NCBI GenBank assembly: GCA_001509335.1
Contig: LGGY01000128.1
Span: 1 to 25,228 of the forward strand
Source: Fidelibacterota bacterium 46_43
GTDB lineage: Bacteria > Fidelibacterota > Fidelibacteria > Fidelibacterales > Fidelibacteraceae
DNA length: 25,228 nucleotides
Direction of reading: 5' to 3'
Shown here: positions 8,031 through 17,280 of the stretch, piece by piece
How the letters are laid out: every line of letters begins with the position of its first letter
Position numbering within the stretch: position 1 is the first letter of the stretch
The notes under the pieces: model-generated
Told to the model about the DNA's origin: nothing
Seen by the model: the letters and a program-made list of their open reading frames with translations, nothing else
Databases searched by the model: none
Program-made: the position numbers and the translations under genes

Positions 8031-9165
8031 TGTGGTTATAATAGGTGCAGGAAGCATAGGTGTTCCTTTAAGTTTTTACCTCTCCCGGAAGGGATTAAAA
8101 ATTGCGGTTATCGAAAAGAATCATTCTGCCGGAAGGGGGCAGAACCGGGCGGCTATCGGCGGTATCAGGGCCACACACTCCGATCCGGCAAAAATTCACA
8201 TTTGTAAACAGAGTCTGGAAATTGTAAGTCGCTTTAAAGAGAATTACGGATATGATATTAGCTGGTTTCAAGGGGGATACCTTTTTCCAGTCTATACCCA
8301 AAAGGATGAAATGGCCCTGATAGATCTTTTAACGGTCCAACATGAACACAATCTGAATATTTATTGGGCAGACAGGGAAGAGGTGGAAGCACGGGTTCCC
8401 GGTATTTACTGTAAGGGTTTAAGAGGGGGGACCTTTTCTCCGGAGGATGGTTCAGCCAGCCCCCTGAAGCTTATCGATGCATATACCTGTCTTGCCAGGG
8501 ATTCGGGTGTTGACTTTTTCTTTAATGAATCCGTCGGGAATTATGAAAGAAATAATAAAAAAATCCATGCCGTAAAAACAAATAAAGATACATACACGGC
8601 AGGTATTTTTGTTGATGCCAGCGGGGCAGATTCCAGGGAGCTAAATGCCAAATTGGGACTGGATGTCCCGGTTTTTCCTGATTCTCATGAAGGAGGAATC
8701 ACAGAACCGGTAAAGCGGTTTTTTGAGCCCATGATTGTGGACATCCGTCCCGGAAAAGGATCTTCAAATTTCTATTTTTATCAGAACGATGAGGGACAGG
8801 TTGTTTTTTGTATTACTCCTGAACCACCTATTAAAGGCAAAGATTGTGAGAACACATCCGAATTTCTCCCTATGGTTTCCAGACGGATGGTTGAACTTTA
8901 TCCCCGTTTAAGACATCTGAGGGTACGGAGAATCTGGCGCGGACTCTATCCCATGACCCCCGATGGCTTTCCACTGGTGGGATGGGCACCGGGGTTTGAA
9001 AACTATTTTCTTTTGGCCGGCATGTGTGGACAAGGGTTTATGCTGGGACCCGGACTTGGAGCAATAACAGCCGAAATCTTTACTGAACAATCAACTCAAT
9101 ATGACCACATTCTGCATCAACTAAGGCCTGATCGGAGTTTCAGCCAGAGTGAAATGCTTAAATAA
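8017..9165 (+). CDS. FAD-dependent amine/imino-acid dehydrogenase, DAO family (beta subunit)
   Basis: Predicted catalytic partner of the preceding gene: a D-amino-acid-oxidase-fold flavoprotein oxidising a secondary amine or amino acid and passing electrons to the iron-sulfur subunit. The FAD loop G-A-G-S-I-G is at residues 10-15, followed by the acidic strand end V-I-E-K. R-A-A-I-G-G-I-R-A-T-H (about 46-56) resembles the beta subunit of dye-linked L-proline dehydrogenase and SoxB-type subunits. Near the C-terminus, M-T-P-D-G-F-P-L-V-G and C-G-Q-G-F-M-L-G-P-G are the standard second FAD contacts. I chose ATG 8017 because GAAGAAGA lies 5 nt upstream and the protein then begins M-K-N-Y-D-V-V-I-I-G-A-G. 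An in-frame TTG at 7996 and ATG at 8002 would add 7 or 5 residues without a better ribosome site. The 382-residue size is typical. Confidence 0.85.
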   Translation: MKNYDVVIIGAGSIGVPLSFYLSRKGLKIAVIEKNHSAGRGQNRAAIGGIRATHSDPAKIHICKQSLEIVSRFKENYGYDISWFQGGYLFPVYTQKDEMALIDLLTVQHEHNLNIYWADREEVEARVPGIYCKGLRGGTFSPEDGSASPLKLIDAYTCLARDSGVDFFFNESVGNYERNNKKIHAVKTNKDTYTAGIFVDASGADSRELNAKLGLDVPVFPDSHEGGITEPVKRFFEPMIVDIRPGKGSSNFYFYQNDEGQVVFCITPEPPIKGKDCENTSEFLPMVSRRMVELYPRLRHLRVRRIWRGLYPMTPDGFPLVGWAPGFENYFLLAGMCGQGFMLGPGLGAITAEIFTEQSTQYDHILHQLRPDRSFSQSEMLK

Positions 9166-9317
9166 AATGGTTTTTTAAGGATATTACTATATAGAAATAC
9201 TTATATGTCTATACGCCCCCGGGGATAAAATAGCGCCGCACATGGTAAAATGCAAAATAATATTTAAAATCATATATTAAATGACAGCTCTGTTTTATTT
9301 TTAAATATGAAACGGTG

Positions 9318-9350
9318 AAAAAAAAAACCGGAATACTCCGGCTCTTTTTT
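9318..9350. terminator. Bidirectional rho-independent terminator
   Basis: The hairpin CCGGA (9328-9332), loop ATAC, TCCGG (9337-9341) is flanked by an A-run on the left and CTCTTTTTT on the right. Read on the minus strand it is followed by about ten T, so it should end the tamA-to-response-regulator operon; on the plus strand it has six T and can end the redox operon. It lies in a 210-nt convergent gap. The rest of that gap is AT-rich with no gene; an isolated CCCCGGGG palindrome at 9217-9224 has no T-tract. Confidence 0.75.
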
Positions 9351-9375
9351 GTTGGGGACTTTTTTCTGAGAAATA

Positions 9376-9735
9376 CTATTTAAAAGCAGATTCGATAATT
9401 TCTTTCAACCGGTATTCTTCAAAAGGTTTGATGAGATATCCCAGAGGATTGGTTTCCGTTGCTTTCTCTATGGTATCTTTATTTGCATAAGCCGTGATAT
9501 AAATCACCGGGATAGGCTTTTTCTTGTTGATGAAGCGAACAGCTTCGATTCCATTCATTTTTCCCCTGAGCATAATATCCATGAGAATTAAATCCGCTTT
9601 AATCTCATCCAGATGCTCAAGGAGATCTTCTGCTGCTGTGATTGTTATCACATTATCATAGCCCCACGATTTGAGCGTAAGCTCTAAATCATCAGCTATT
9701 ATTCTCTCGTCTTCTACAATTACGATCTTTTTCAT
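9376..9735 (-). CDS. Single-domain response regulator (CheY-like receiver)
   Basis: The 119 residues form just one receiver domain with no output domain. The acidic pair E8-D9, phosphoacceptor D53 in L-I-L-M-D-I-M, T81 in Y-I-T-A-Y-A and K103 in L-I-K-P-F are all in place, so phosphorylation should be possible. No histidine kinase lies in the window, so the partner is unknown. It begins 62 nt downstream of the lipoprotein gene on the same strand and is followed by the terminator at 9328-9341, so it may be the last gene of the tamA-tamB operon or have its own promoter in the AT-rich gap. GGA about ten bases before the ATG is a weak ribosome site. Confidence 0.88.
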   Translation of the reverse strand: MKKIVIVEDERIIADDLELTLKSWGYDNVITITAAEDLLEHLDEIKADLILMDIMLRGKMNGIEAVRFINKKKPIPVIYITAYANKDTIEKATETNPLGYLIKPFEEYRLKEIIESAFK

Positions 9736-9797
9736 GATAATTTTTCCGTGCCTATGTAGAAAATATTATCATAGACCGGCTCTTTGCAAGCATTTTT

Positions 9798-11288
9798 TTA
9801 TTCCCGGAAGGAGATAACCCGGCTTAAAGGACTTTCAATCCATGCTTTATTGAGCGCGGATACAGCTATATGGGTATCCTGGTTCCTGATTTTTAGTTCA
9901 ACGGTATTCGTCCCCGGTAACGTGACCATCCGGAGATGATGTGATGACAGTGAATCGATTTGAGCCCCTTCAGCCACAAAGATATTGTACCGTTGCCATT
10001 GGTCTGTTGTATTTTCCCATTGAATCCGGATATGGTTGTGATCCAGCATGTCTACGGTAATATTTTCAGGCAAAACAGGATTCTGAACGTTCAGCCAGGA
10101 CATGGGTGGAATATTTGCAGGTGTGGCAAATTCCCTGAAACCCAGATCACTCCAGTGACCTTCAATACTTCCGGCATCAAAAAAGACAAAACCCGGAAAC
10201 TCTTTTTTGCGCATATCCCTGATTTGCCCAAGGGTTTCATCCCAGGTATAAGGTTTTTTATCAGTATTGTAACGGTAACTTCCTATACCGGGAAAGCAGT
10301 ATCTTTCGAAGGTATTTTTACGCCATTCCTCGCTTCGTTTCATAAAAGGCTGGATGGGATGGGTTCTTTCCCAATAAATCATGGGAGCTAGAAAATCGAC
10401 TTTCCCCATTTCCGCCCAGCGACGGCCATCCTGAAAAACGGCATGATAGCTGTTCCAACTCCCAACATCGTAACTTCCGATGGTAGCAGCGGACATTTTG
10501 ATAGCCGGTTCCAATGCATGGATTGCATTATACATCTTGTAAACAAACTGGTTCAACTGTTCACGTTGCCAGTCTTCCCATTCAAGATTGTAGGGATTCC
10601 CATTTTCAGAATCCTGAAAAAGACGGACACTGATTGAATCATGGGAATACCCATTATCAATGCTTCCTTCAGGATAACGGATATAATCGAAATGAATTCC
10701 ATCAATATCATACCGGCTGACGATATCCTTTACCAGGGTAATCAGGTAATCATGGACCTGAGGAATCCCCGGTGAAAACGAGACATAATGATTCGTCAAA
10801 GGTTGCGGTGTTCCGTATGTATCACAGACAAGCCACTCGGGATGGGCAAGATAGGGGGATAGGGGACTTGTTTCTTTTGGGGGTTTGGTTCCCCGCCATA
10901 CGGGAAATGTATTGATCCAGGCATGGAGTTCCAGACCTCTGCTGTGTGCCTTCTTTACAGCATATTCCAGGGGATCCCAACCTGGATCTTTGCCGAATTC
11001 ACCTGTAAGAAGTTCACCCCAGGGTTCGATATCTGATTTGTAATAGGCATCTCCATTCCCCCGGACCTGAAAAAGGATGATATTAAAATTGGCATCTGCC
11101 GCTTTGTCTATGACCGAACTGATGTGAAGTTTGATAGAGTCCTGATCGTGGGTCTTCGTGGAGTTGCAATATTCAAACCGGGAATACCATACTGCCCTGG
11201 CTTCCTTGACCGGTGCTTCAATCCTGCCGGCACAGGATGTCAGGAGTGTAAAAAGGACCACCAGTACTATAAATTGTTTTACTTTCAT
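9798..11288 (-). CDS. Glycoside hydrolase family 10-like (GHL10/DUF187) lipoprotein
   Basis: A 496-residue lipoprotein: the signal peptide ends in a lipobox L16-T17-S18-C19. Residues 29 to about 390 are the GHL10 (DUF187) TIM-barrel region found in YngK-type proteins: A-R-A-V-W-Y near 30-35, F-Q-V-R-G-N-G-D near 73-80, L-H-A-W-I-N at 121-126 and the highly typical D-G-I-H-F-D-Y-I-R-Y-P at 196-206, with acidic residues suited to catalysis. Residues about 398-496 look like a fibronectin-type III fold. Enzymatic substrates of this family are poorly defined; a glycosidic bond in the envelope or in exopolysaccharide is inferred. The ATG lies 9 nt after the tamB stop and its AGGAG overlaps that stop, indicating co-expression with tamA/tamB. 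The lipid anchor would hold it at the inner face of the outer membrane or at the surface. Confidence 0.8.
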   Translation of the reverse strand: MKVKQFIVLVVLFTLLTSCAGRIEAPVKEARAVWYSRFEYCNSTKTHDQDSIKLHISSVIDKAADANFNIILFQVRGNGDAYYKSDIEPWGELLTGEFGKDPGWDPLEYAVKKAHSRGLELHAWINTFPVWRGTKPPKETSPLSPYLAHPEWLVCDTYGTPQPLTNHYVSFSPGIPQVHDYLITLVKDIVSRYDIDGIHFDYIRYPEGSIDNGYSHDSISVRLFQDSENGNPYNLEWEDWQREQLNQFVYKMYNAIHALEPAIKMSAATIGSYDVGSWNSYHAVFQDGRRWAEMGKVDFLAPMIYWERTHPIQPFMKRSEEWRKNTFERYCFPGIGSYRYNTDKKPYTWDETLGQIRDMRKKEFPGFVFFDAGSIEGHWSDLGFREFATPANIPPMSWLNVQNPVLPENITVDMLDHNHIRIQWENTTDQWQRYNIFVAEGAQIDSLSSHHLRMVTLPGTNTVELKIRNQDTHIAVSALNKAWIESPLSRVISFRE

Positions 11289-11297
11289 TCCTGTCTC

Positions 11298-14200
11298 CTA
11301 TCGTTTTGTAAATTTCCATACAATATCAAAACCCGTTGTCCGTTCATTCCCACGGGTTGCCTGAATATAGATATTCCGGTTTAATTCATATTCCGCCGAG
11401 ACTTTATCCGGTACAATTTCCCGTGTTTGTCCCAGGATGAATTCTTTTTCATAACTTAAAAACAATTTGTCTGTAATGTATTTTCCAATATAGAGTGATG
11501 CCTGTTTCCAATCCCCACCTCCGGCAAATTCAAACACATCCAGGTCCAGCCTTTTTCCGATTTCTCCCGTGAGTTGGACTCCCAACTGATGGGCAATCAA
11601 GTTTTTTGCCAGCCCTTCCTCCGTTTTTTCCCGGACTTCACTCTGCTGACTCCCGGAAATTTCCTGACTGCTTCTTCCAAATAGAAGATAAGAAACGGCA
11701 TCTACTTCAGAAATGGTTTCATCGTTAAGAAAAAATGATATGTCCGGATTGCTCATTTTCTCATTCAGCTTTATACTTAAGTTCCGGCGAACACGGTTAA
11801 CATCTCTGAAAGAATAGTTTATAGTTAAGTTTAAGAAGGGATTAATTTCTGAACCACCTTCAAATCGTAATTCTCCCTCTTTTATATCAAATTTTTTGCC
11901 ATATTGCTCATAATGTCCCCGCAGGGTACGAATGGACCCGAATAATTCAAAATTTCCCCCCCTCTTTAAAATCTCCAAGGCACCTCCGATTTCGATATTC
12001 ATGTTTTTATTCCGAATCCAGGTGTTCCGGGGAATGTTGACAGAGAGTTTTCCGGTAAGATTTTCTATAAAACCTGATGGTGCTGCATCTTTTTGACGGA
12101 TCACTATTACTGTATCAGTTTCCTGTTGCAGAGCTCTGACTAACATGGGTTCATCAGCATCGGCTCCTGAAGAGAATCCCTGAAGACCATCCAGGTTCAA
12201 ACGGGCACGGGGAATATGGATCTTTCCGCTATATTGGGGATTGGACGGCGATCCTTTGAGTGTTACATCCATATCCGTCAATATAAAAATATCTTTGCTG
12301 TCGGCAGCTGTGAATTGATTTCCCTGTGCACGAATTAAAAAGGATTCGATACCCTGAGATGACGGCCGGGCTATAGTGCCGTTACCGGTGAGAATCAAAT
12401 GACCATCACCCCCCTTTATCCTTAATTCACGTAAAGTTATCTGCCTGCCGGATAATCCGGCTTTCATGCGGATGTCAGGATATTCCAGGCCATACCGGGG
12501 AATAGACAGACTTCCACGGCTTAATGTCACTTCTCCGGATAAATCAGGGTTGTTCAGTGTATTTCTCAGATGAGCTTCAATATCCAGTTGACCCTTAAGG
12601 TTATGTATCTGATCACTGAAAGATTGCAAAAAAGCCATATCCAGTTCATGAATTATTAAATCACATTCAACTTGTTCATCAGAAGGAACCCGGGATCCTG
12701 AAGAGTCCGGGAAAAGATAAAAAGGAATATCCGCTTTTCCCTTCAGAATTTCATTCTCTGATTTTTCGAGGCTAAAGGTGGAACGAAATCGCTGGTTTTC
12801 CAGCATGATGGCGAGGGATATTTTTTCTATCAGGTGTTCTTGTATGGAAAGTTGATCAACTGTGATCTGAATATCTGCCACCGGATTTTGAATTCTTCCG
12901 GTGATATTTATGTCGCCGTTAATTTGACCGTCAACAGGACTGGAAATGAATGATAAGGTATTTAAACGATTGGCCCGGAGTTCTTTTATTTCAATCGATA
13001 AAACAATACTGTCCTGCATGGTGATCATGGGTTGTAACACAGATAAGGGAAAATTTGCCTCAGCCTTCAGATATTCGCTGCTGCCATGAGTATTCTGCAT
13101 GTTGAAACAGGCTGACCTGTTTTTTAGCTGAAAATCAAGGTTAAAATCACCCAGATTTTCGGTGTACAAATTCAGAGCCTGCCCTGTGGCCTGAAAGTCA
13201 AGGGATGGATTATCCAGTGTTCCTTTTCCATGAAATTTAAGGGAAAGAAGTCCTGACACAGGAAAGGATACAATATTCAATGATTCAAGAATTTGAAGAT
13301 TTAATCTTTCCGCGGATAATGTGATATCATGCGCGTCCGAAAGATTTCTGGAGACTCGGCCCTGTGCATTGAAAGTGCCATCTCCGATCCGGAAATCGAG
13401 ATTATCCAGCGTCAGGGATTTCTCATCAAGGGTGATCTTCACGTTTTTGTGGATTGTTTCTGCATAAAGGGGATCCGTTCGAAGAGTCATTTCGGAAATA
13501 TGAACAGTCAGAACAGGGAAAGGATAAATAACAGCTTCAAGAGTCAGGTGTATTTTTTCGGAGGAAACCATGAAATGGTTATGAATTTCGTCTTTTGTTC
13601 CTTTTGACTGAAGTCTTATGGAATCAAAAATATAATCTTTCATCTTTAGCCGGGTGGCAGATAAGTCTATGTTACCGGATAATTGGGATTCACGATAATG
13701 GATATAAATTTGGCCGTTGAAAGAATCGACAGTTAATGAATCATAACGAAGACTTTTTAGCGCCAGATCGGTTTGCAATGAAAGATTATCCGGGGTTCCT
13801 GAAAGTTTGCCGTGAATCCTTCCGTCAGCGGAAAGTGGACCGGTATCCAGCAAGGATTCCAGGGGTTTCAGGTCTTGAGGTTCAAGACGGAATTCAATCG
13901 CCGTTTTCCCTTTTAAATCCGCATACCCTGAAAACTCCAAATTGGCCATGGAATTGTTAAGGAGTCCTTTGTGAATTGTTAAGAATTCATTTTTATAATG
14001 AAGCGATAGATCGATAACATTTACCTGTATATCACCGATACGGGAATTGCGACTTATGACAGACAGATTACTTTCCAGCGTTTTTGGATTAATCCCTTTT
14101 CCTTCTATCTGAAAGGCAAGACTGATATCAGAATCAGGAGTTTGGTCGGGTAAGAAAACAGCAGGATTGAATTCCGTTACCTGCCCGCTGAATCGATATT

Positions 14201-15449
14201 CAGGTTTATTAAAAATCCGGTTTACTGCTCCATCAATAGATAGGGCTCCAAAAGAACTTGAATAATCTGCAATAAAAGTGATTTGATCTTTCTGCTTATC
14301 AATGCTGATTTTCCCCGGTTCTACGGGATAATTGCGGATGGTGGACTGTTCGATATTGGCCGTTATTCGCAGGTCCATGGATTGCAGGTCAATTCCCCGT
14401 CCCCAGGCGTGAAGGCGCATATTGAGATCGCTTTCAGGGATGTTTCCCCTGATCCATACCGCAGGATTCAGATGTTCAATACGGATATCCGCTGTGTAAA
14501 CCGGGGTAGCAGTCAGACTGTCGGCATGGATGTCAGCTGTAAGGATTTGATCATTATGACGGGCTGTCATTTTTAATATTCCCTGTTCACGAATGGACTT
14601 CAGAGTAAAGGTGAGTTCCGGAAACGCGATGATTGGATGATACGGCAGCAATTCTTCAAAATCGCCCAGACTGACCGGTTTACCCTCAAGTTGTAAAGAA
14701 ACAGGGAATCGGCTAAGAGTATCGATTTCCGTCTGTCCTGAAATATTGGAATTTTCGGTTTTCAGAATAAAACTGCCTTTTTGTAAACGATTTGTGGTTT
14801 GAATATATTCAGCGGTCAGATTCTGTAAAGAAAAGTCAGGCCCTGCCGTTTTAAACCGGAATGTTGTTATGTCCGCCTGAATCGAATCTTTCTGATAGAA
14901 AAAACCTGCTTCAAGATTCAGGTCCAGAATTTTCTGTGGAATGAATGTTTTTTCATTGCTGTCATCAATAAATATGGTGGCATTTTTAACCCAAAGCTTA
15001 TCAAGGTGTATGGAATTAAAAAAGGGCTCACTATCAGACTTCCCGGTTGTATCGGCAGGTTTGGCAAAAATCTCCTGGAAATTCCATGTTCCATCACCCT
15101 TTTCATGTATGCTGATAACTGGTTTTTTGAGCCGAATCTCACGGATATGGAGACTTTTTTTAAGAAGTGAGAAAATATTGTAATTGACTGAAAGGGATTC
15201 CAGGGTGAGCAGGGTATCCGTATCTTTATATACTAAAGTCAATTGAGAAAGATCCAATGTCCGGAAGAGGCTGCCTTCAAGGCTTTCCAGGGTTAGTTCG
15301 GCATCAACAAAGAAATGATTGGCCTGTTTGATAATGTAATTTCCCAAGGCTTTCTTAAATGGACGGGTCTGGGTAAGAAAAAGCAGGAGGATCAACACAC
15401 CCATAAAACCCAGAAGCAACCTTCCAATATTTTTAACGACTCTTTTCAT
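11298..15449 (-). CDS. tamB: TamB-like translocation and assembly module protein (DUF490)
   Basis: A 1383-residue protein with an N-terminal membrane anchor (about 8-27) and a very long beta-rich periplasmic part of repeated L-x-L/I-x-G-x-L strands, the AsmA/TamB hydrophobic-groove architecture. The C-terminal several hundred residues match the TamB (DUF490) domain, including S-Y-L-L-F-G-R near the end and a final aromatic strand D-I-V-W-K-F-T-K-R. TamB spans the periplasm, contacts the Omp85 partner and is implicated in outer-membrane protein insertion and phospholipid transport. It starts one base after the tamA-like stop (TAA-T-ATG), a strong sign of translational coupling. The length is slightly above the 1259 residues of E. 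coli TamB, within the normal spread. Confidence 0.9.
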   Translation of the reverse strand: MKRVVKNIGRLLLGFMGVLILLLFLTQTRPFKKALGNYIIKQANHFFVDAELTLESLEGSLFRTLDLSQLTLVYKDTDTLLTLESLSVNYNIFSLLKKSLHIREIRLKKPVISIHEKGDGTWNFQEIFAKPADTTGKSDSEPFFNSIHLDKLWVKNATIFIDDSNEKTFIPQKILDLNLEAGFFYQKDSIQADITTFRFKTAGPDFSLQNLTAEYIQTTNRLQKGSFILKTENSNISGQTEIDTLSRFPVSLQLEGKPVSLGDFEELLPYHPIIAFPELTFTLKSIREQGILKMTARHNDQILTADIHADSLTATPVYTADIRIEHLNPAVWIRGNIPESDLNMRLHAWGRGIDLQSMDLRITANIEQSTIRNYPVEPGKISIDKQKDQITFIADYSSSFGALSIDGAVNRIFNKPEYRFSGQVTEFNPAVFLPDQTPDSDISLAFQIEGKGINPKTLESNLSVISRNSRIGDIQVNVIDLSLHYKNEFLTIHKGLLNNSMANLEFSGYADLKGKTAIEFRLEPQDLKPLESLLDTGPLSADGRIHGKLSGTPDNLSLQTDLALKSLRYDSLTVDSFNGQIYIHYRESQLSGNIDLSATRLKMKDYIFDSIRLQSKGTKDEIHNHFMVSSEKIHLTLEAVIYPFPVLTVHISEMTLRTDPLYAETIHKNVKITLDEKSLTLDNLDFRIGDGTFNAQGRVSRNLSDAHDITLSAERLNLQILESLNIVSFPVSGLLSLKFHGKGTLDNPSLDFQATGQALNLYTENLGDFNLDFQLKNRSACFNMQNTHGSSEYLKAEANFPLSVLQPMITMQDSIVLSIEIKELRANRLNTLSFISSPVDGQINGDINITGRIQNPVADIQITVDQLSIQEHLIEKISLAIMLENQRFRSTFSLEKSENEILKGKADIPFYLFPDSSGSRVPSDEQVECDLIIHELDMAFLQSFSDQIHNLKGQLDIEAHLRNTLNNPDLSGEVTLSRGSLSIPRYGLEYPDIRMKAGLSGRQITLRELRIKGGDGHLILTGNGTIARPSSQGIESFLIRAQGNQFTAADSKDIFILTDMDVTLKGSPSNPQYSGKIHIPRARLNLDGLQGFSSGADADEPMLVRALQQETDTVIVIRQKDAAPSGFIENLTGKLSVNIPRNTWIRNKNMNIEIGGALEILKRGGNFELFGSIRTLRGHYEQYGKKFDIKEGELRFEGGSEINPFLNLTINYSFRDVNRVRRNLSIKLNEKMSNPDISFFLNDETISEVDAVSYLLFGRSSQEISGSQQSEVREKTEEGLAKNLIAHQLGVQLTGEIGKRLDLDVFEFAGGGDWKQASLYIGKYITDKLFLSYEKEFILGQTREIVPDKVSAEYELNRNIYIQATRGNERTTGFDIVWKFTKR

Positions 15450-15450
15450 A

Positions 15451-17271
15451 TTAAAATGCCTGACCGAAACTTAAGTGATAACGGACTTTACCATCGGGTT
15501 GGTTCAGGGGGTATGCCACATCAAAACGTATGGGACCAATGGGAGTTCTAATACGTATTCCAACACCGGGTGACCAGGCAAGATCTTTGAAATTATGGCT
15601 GTTATAGTCAATCCAAACGTTCCCGATATCCACAAAAAGAACACCGGATAAGATATTCAATAGTTGGTGTCTGAATTCCAGGGACGCTTCAAAATAACTG
15701 TTGCCGCCGACAGAAATATCGTTTTCGTTTTTCGGACTCAGTTCATTTCTGAGAAAACCGCGTACACTGTTACTTCCTCCTGCAAAAAAACGTTCTTCAA
15801 TAGGGGCGGATTCATCATTCATAACCGGTTTCATCGATCCGATTTTAATCCGGCCGGCGATGATGAGTCCCTCTGTTATGTACTGGAATTTTTTAAACTC
15901 GGTCAATGCCGACACATAATGATATTGACTGCCTGGAAGACCAGAAAAAGTTGTAACAAAAGATGCAAAAAAACCTTTATCGGGATAGAAAAGGGGGGAT
16001 GACCGGTCCGTGGATATTCCCCATGAAATTTTTGATTTATTGTAGTAGGTGTTTGTTAAAAGGAAAGCATCTGTAATATCTTCGCTCAGGTCGAGCTGAT
16101 TTCTTTCTATGGTATAGTTTACAAAAGTATTGGAGAAGGAAGATAAACCCTGCTGAAATGTTACACTGACACCGAATCGTTCCAGATTGTATGCCTTTTC
16201 ACGTTCTCTTCGGGCAAAGGGATTCAGAAAGAGAGTACTGCGGGATGTGAGAAAGGCCGGTTGTGTAATTTTCAGATTGATGTGATAAGGTTCCAGATAG
16301 GAATATTTAAGCGTAAGCACGGCATAACGGGCTTTACCGAAAAAAGGTTGCCTGCGAATTGTGGCCGAAAAGCGGATTCGTTCGTCTAATCCGTATCCGG
16401 CACCGGTTTTAAAAGACCATTGAGGAAGTTCCTGCACAAATATTTCCACCGGCAGAGTTCCGGTATCTTCATTTTTTTCCCGTACAAGATTTTTGATGGA
16501 AACGTATTCGAAAAGACCCAGTTGTTGGACCAATTGCTGATTTTTTTCAAGAGCGGACTGAGAAAATATATCCCCCTGCTCCAGTGTCACCTGCTTTTGG
16601 ATAACGAACGGTTTAATATGTTCGTTCCCTGAAATTCGAATGTCTCCCAGATGATAAATCCTGCCGGGCGTAATGGTAAGATGAACATCCACCTGCCTTT
16701 TTTCGTTTTTTAAGAATAATGTGTATGTGATGTCCGGCTCAGGGTATCCGTGATCAAGGAGGATTTTAAAAAGTTCCCGGCGCATGTTTTCCACCGATTC
16801 ATCACGAAACCTCTGCCCCGGGAGAAGGTCAAATGACCCTTTTCGCTCTTGAATCAGAGAGTCAATGACCTCTTTCTCCCCTTCACTGCGTGCCTGAATA
16901 TTGTAGAGAATGTTATCAGTTAAAACCGGTTTGTTTTCAGTGATAATGAAATGGAGATTGATGTCCCCGGCTTTTCTCCGGGGGATTTTTTCAGCCTGGA
17001 CTTCTGCAAATAAAAAACCTTCTTTTTGGTAAAATTTCCGGATATGTCTCAGATCCTGATCCACATGTCCATCCGTATATGTTATTGCATCTTTCCAAAA
17101 GAAAAGACGCTGAGAAAGAGTTTTTGGCTCTATGGTTAATTGTTTTTTTAAGAGTGAAGAGGAAAAAGACTGGTTCCCGTCAAAATAAATTTTATGAACA
17201 GTAAATTCTTCTTGTCCCCACAGAAGAGAAAATAATAAGAAAAGCAGAAGCGATTTGAAAAGATGTTTTAT
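15451..17271 (-). CDS. tamA: TamA-like Omp85 outer-membrane protein, apparent AUA start
   Basis: An outer-membrane beta-barrel assembly factor, partner of the downstream tamB. From the ATA at 17271-17269 it is 606 residues: signal peptide (about 1-20, K-H-L-F-K-S then a Leu/Phe core ending W-G-Q), POTRA domains over about 22-285 with a clear third POTRA at 213-260 (I-S-G-N-E-H ... Q-Q-L-G-L-F-E-Y-V), and a C-terminal barrel. The barrel has the V-R-G-F loop motif (15754-15765) and ends in phenylalanine, as Omp85 barrels do. The first standard start in frame is GTG 17064, which would delete the signal peptide and the first POTRA, so it is unlikely. Between the upstream stop (17290-17292) and 17064 there is no ATG, GTG or TTG in frame. 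GAGG at 17277-17280 is spaced 5 nt from the ATA. BamA is an alternative identity, but pairing with tamB favours TamA. Confidence 0.85.
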   Translation of the reverse strand: MKHLFKSLLLFLLFSLLWGQEEFTVHKIYFDGNQSFSSSLLKKQLTIEPKTLSQRLFFWKDAITYTDGHVDQDLRHIRKFYQKEGFLFAEVQAEKIPRRKAGDINLHFIITENKPVLTDNILYNIQARSEGEKEVIDSLIQERKGSFDLLPGQRFRDESVENMRRELFKILLDHGYPEPDITYTLFLKNEKRQVDVHLTITPGRIYHLGDIRISGNEHIKPFVIQKQVTLEQGDIFSQSALEKNQQLVQQLGLFEYVSIKNLVREKNEDTGTLPVEIFVQELPQWSFKTGAGYGLDERIRFSATIRRQPFFGKARYAVLTLKYSYLEPYHINLKITQPAFLTSRSTLFLNPFARREREKAYNLERFGVSVTFQQGLSSFSNTFVNYTIERNQLDLSEDITDAFLLTNTYYNKSKISWGISTDRSSPLFYPDKGFFASFVTTFSGLPGSQYHYVSALTEFKKFQYITEGLIIAGRIKIGSMKPVMNDESAPIEERFFAGGSNSVRGFLRNELSPKNENDISVGGNSYFEASLEFRHQLLNILSGVLFVDIGNVWIDYNSHNFKDLAWSPGVGIRIRTPIGPIRFDVAYPLNQPDGKVRYHLSFGQAF

Positions 17272-17280
17272 GTCAACCTC
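17269..17280 (-). promoter_or_regulatory. SD and AUA start of the tamA-like gene
   Basis: On the minus strand GAGG (17280-17277) is followed by five bases and then ATA AAA CAT CTT. The same GAGG plus 5-nt geometry precedes ilvE. A six-codon mini-frame starting at ATG 17293 stops with TGA at 17275-17273, one base before this ATA, so reinitiation after that stop is also possible. Confidence 0.5.

Noticed and set aside
5949..9165. Naming the redox pair hydrogen cyanide synthase or sarcosine oxidase
   Set aside because: Domain order is shared by several enzymes of this superfamily; no residue seen decides the substrate, and folate-binding domains of sarcosine oxidase alpha are missing.
9217..9224. 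CCCCGGGG palindrome in the 9166-9375 gap
   Set aside because: Eight bases of G/C dyad without T-tract or flanking symmetry; likely chance.
14941..15183. Open frames antisense to tamB (also 13329-13607 and 14283-14576)
   Set aside because: Expected by-product of a 4-kb gene; no ribosome sites or conserved motifs.
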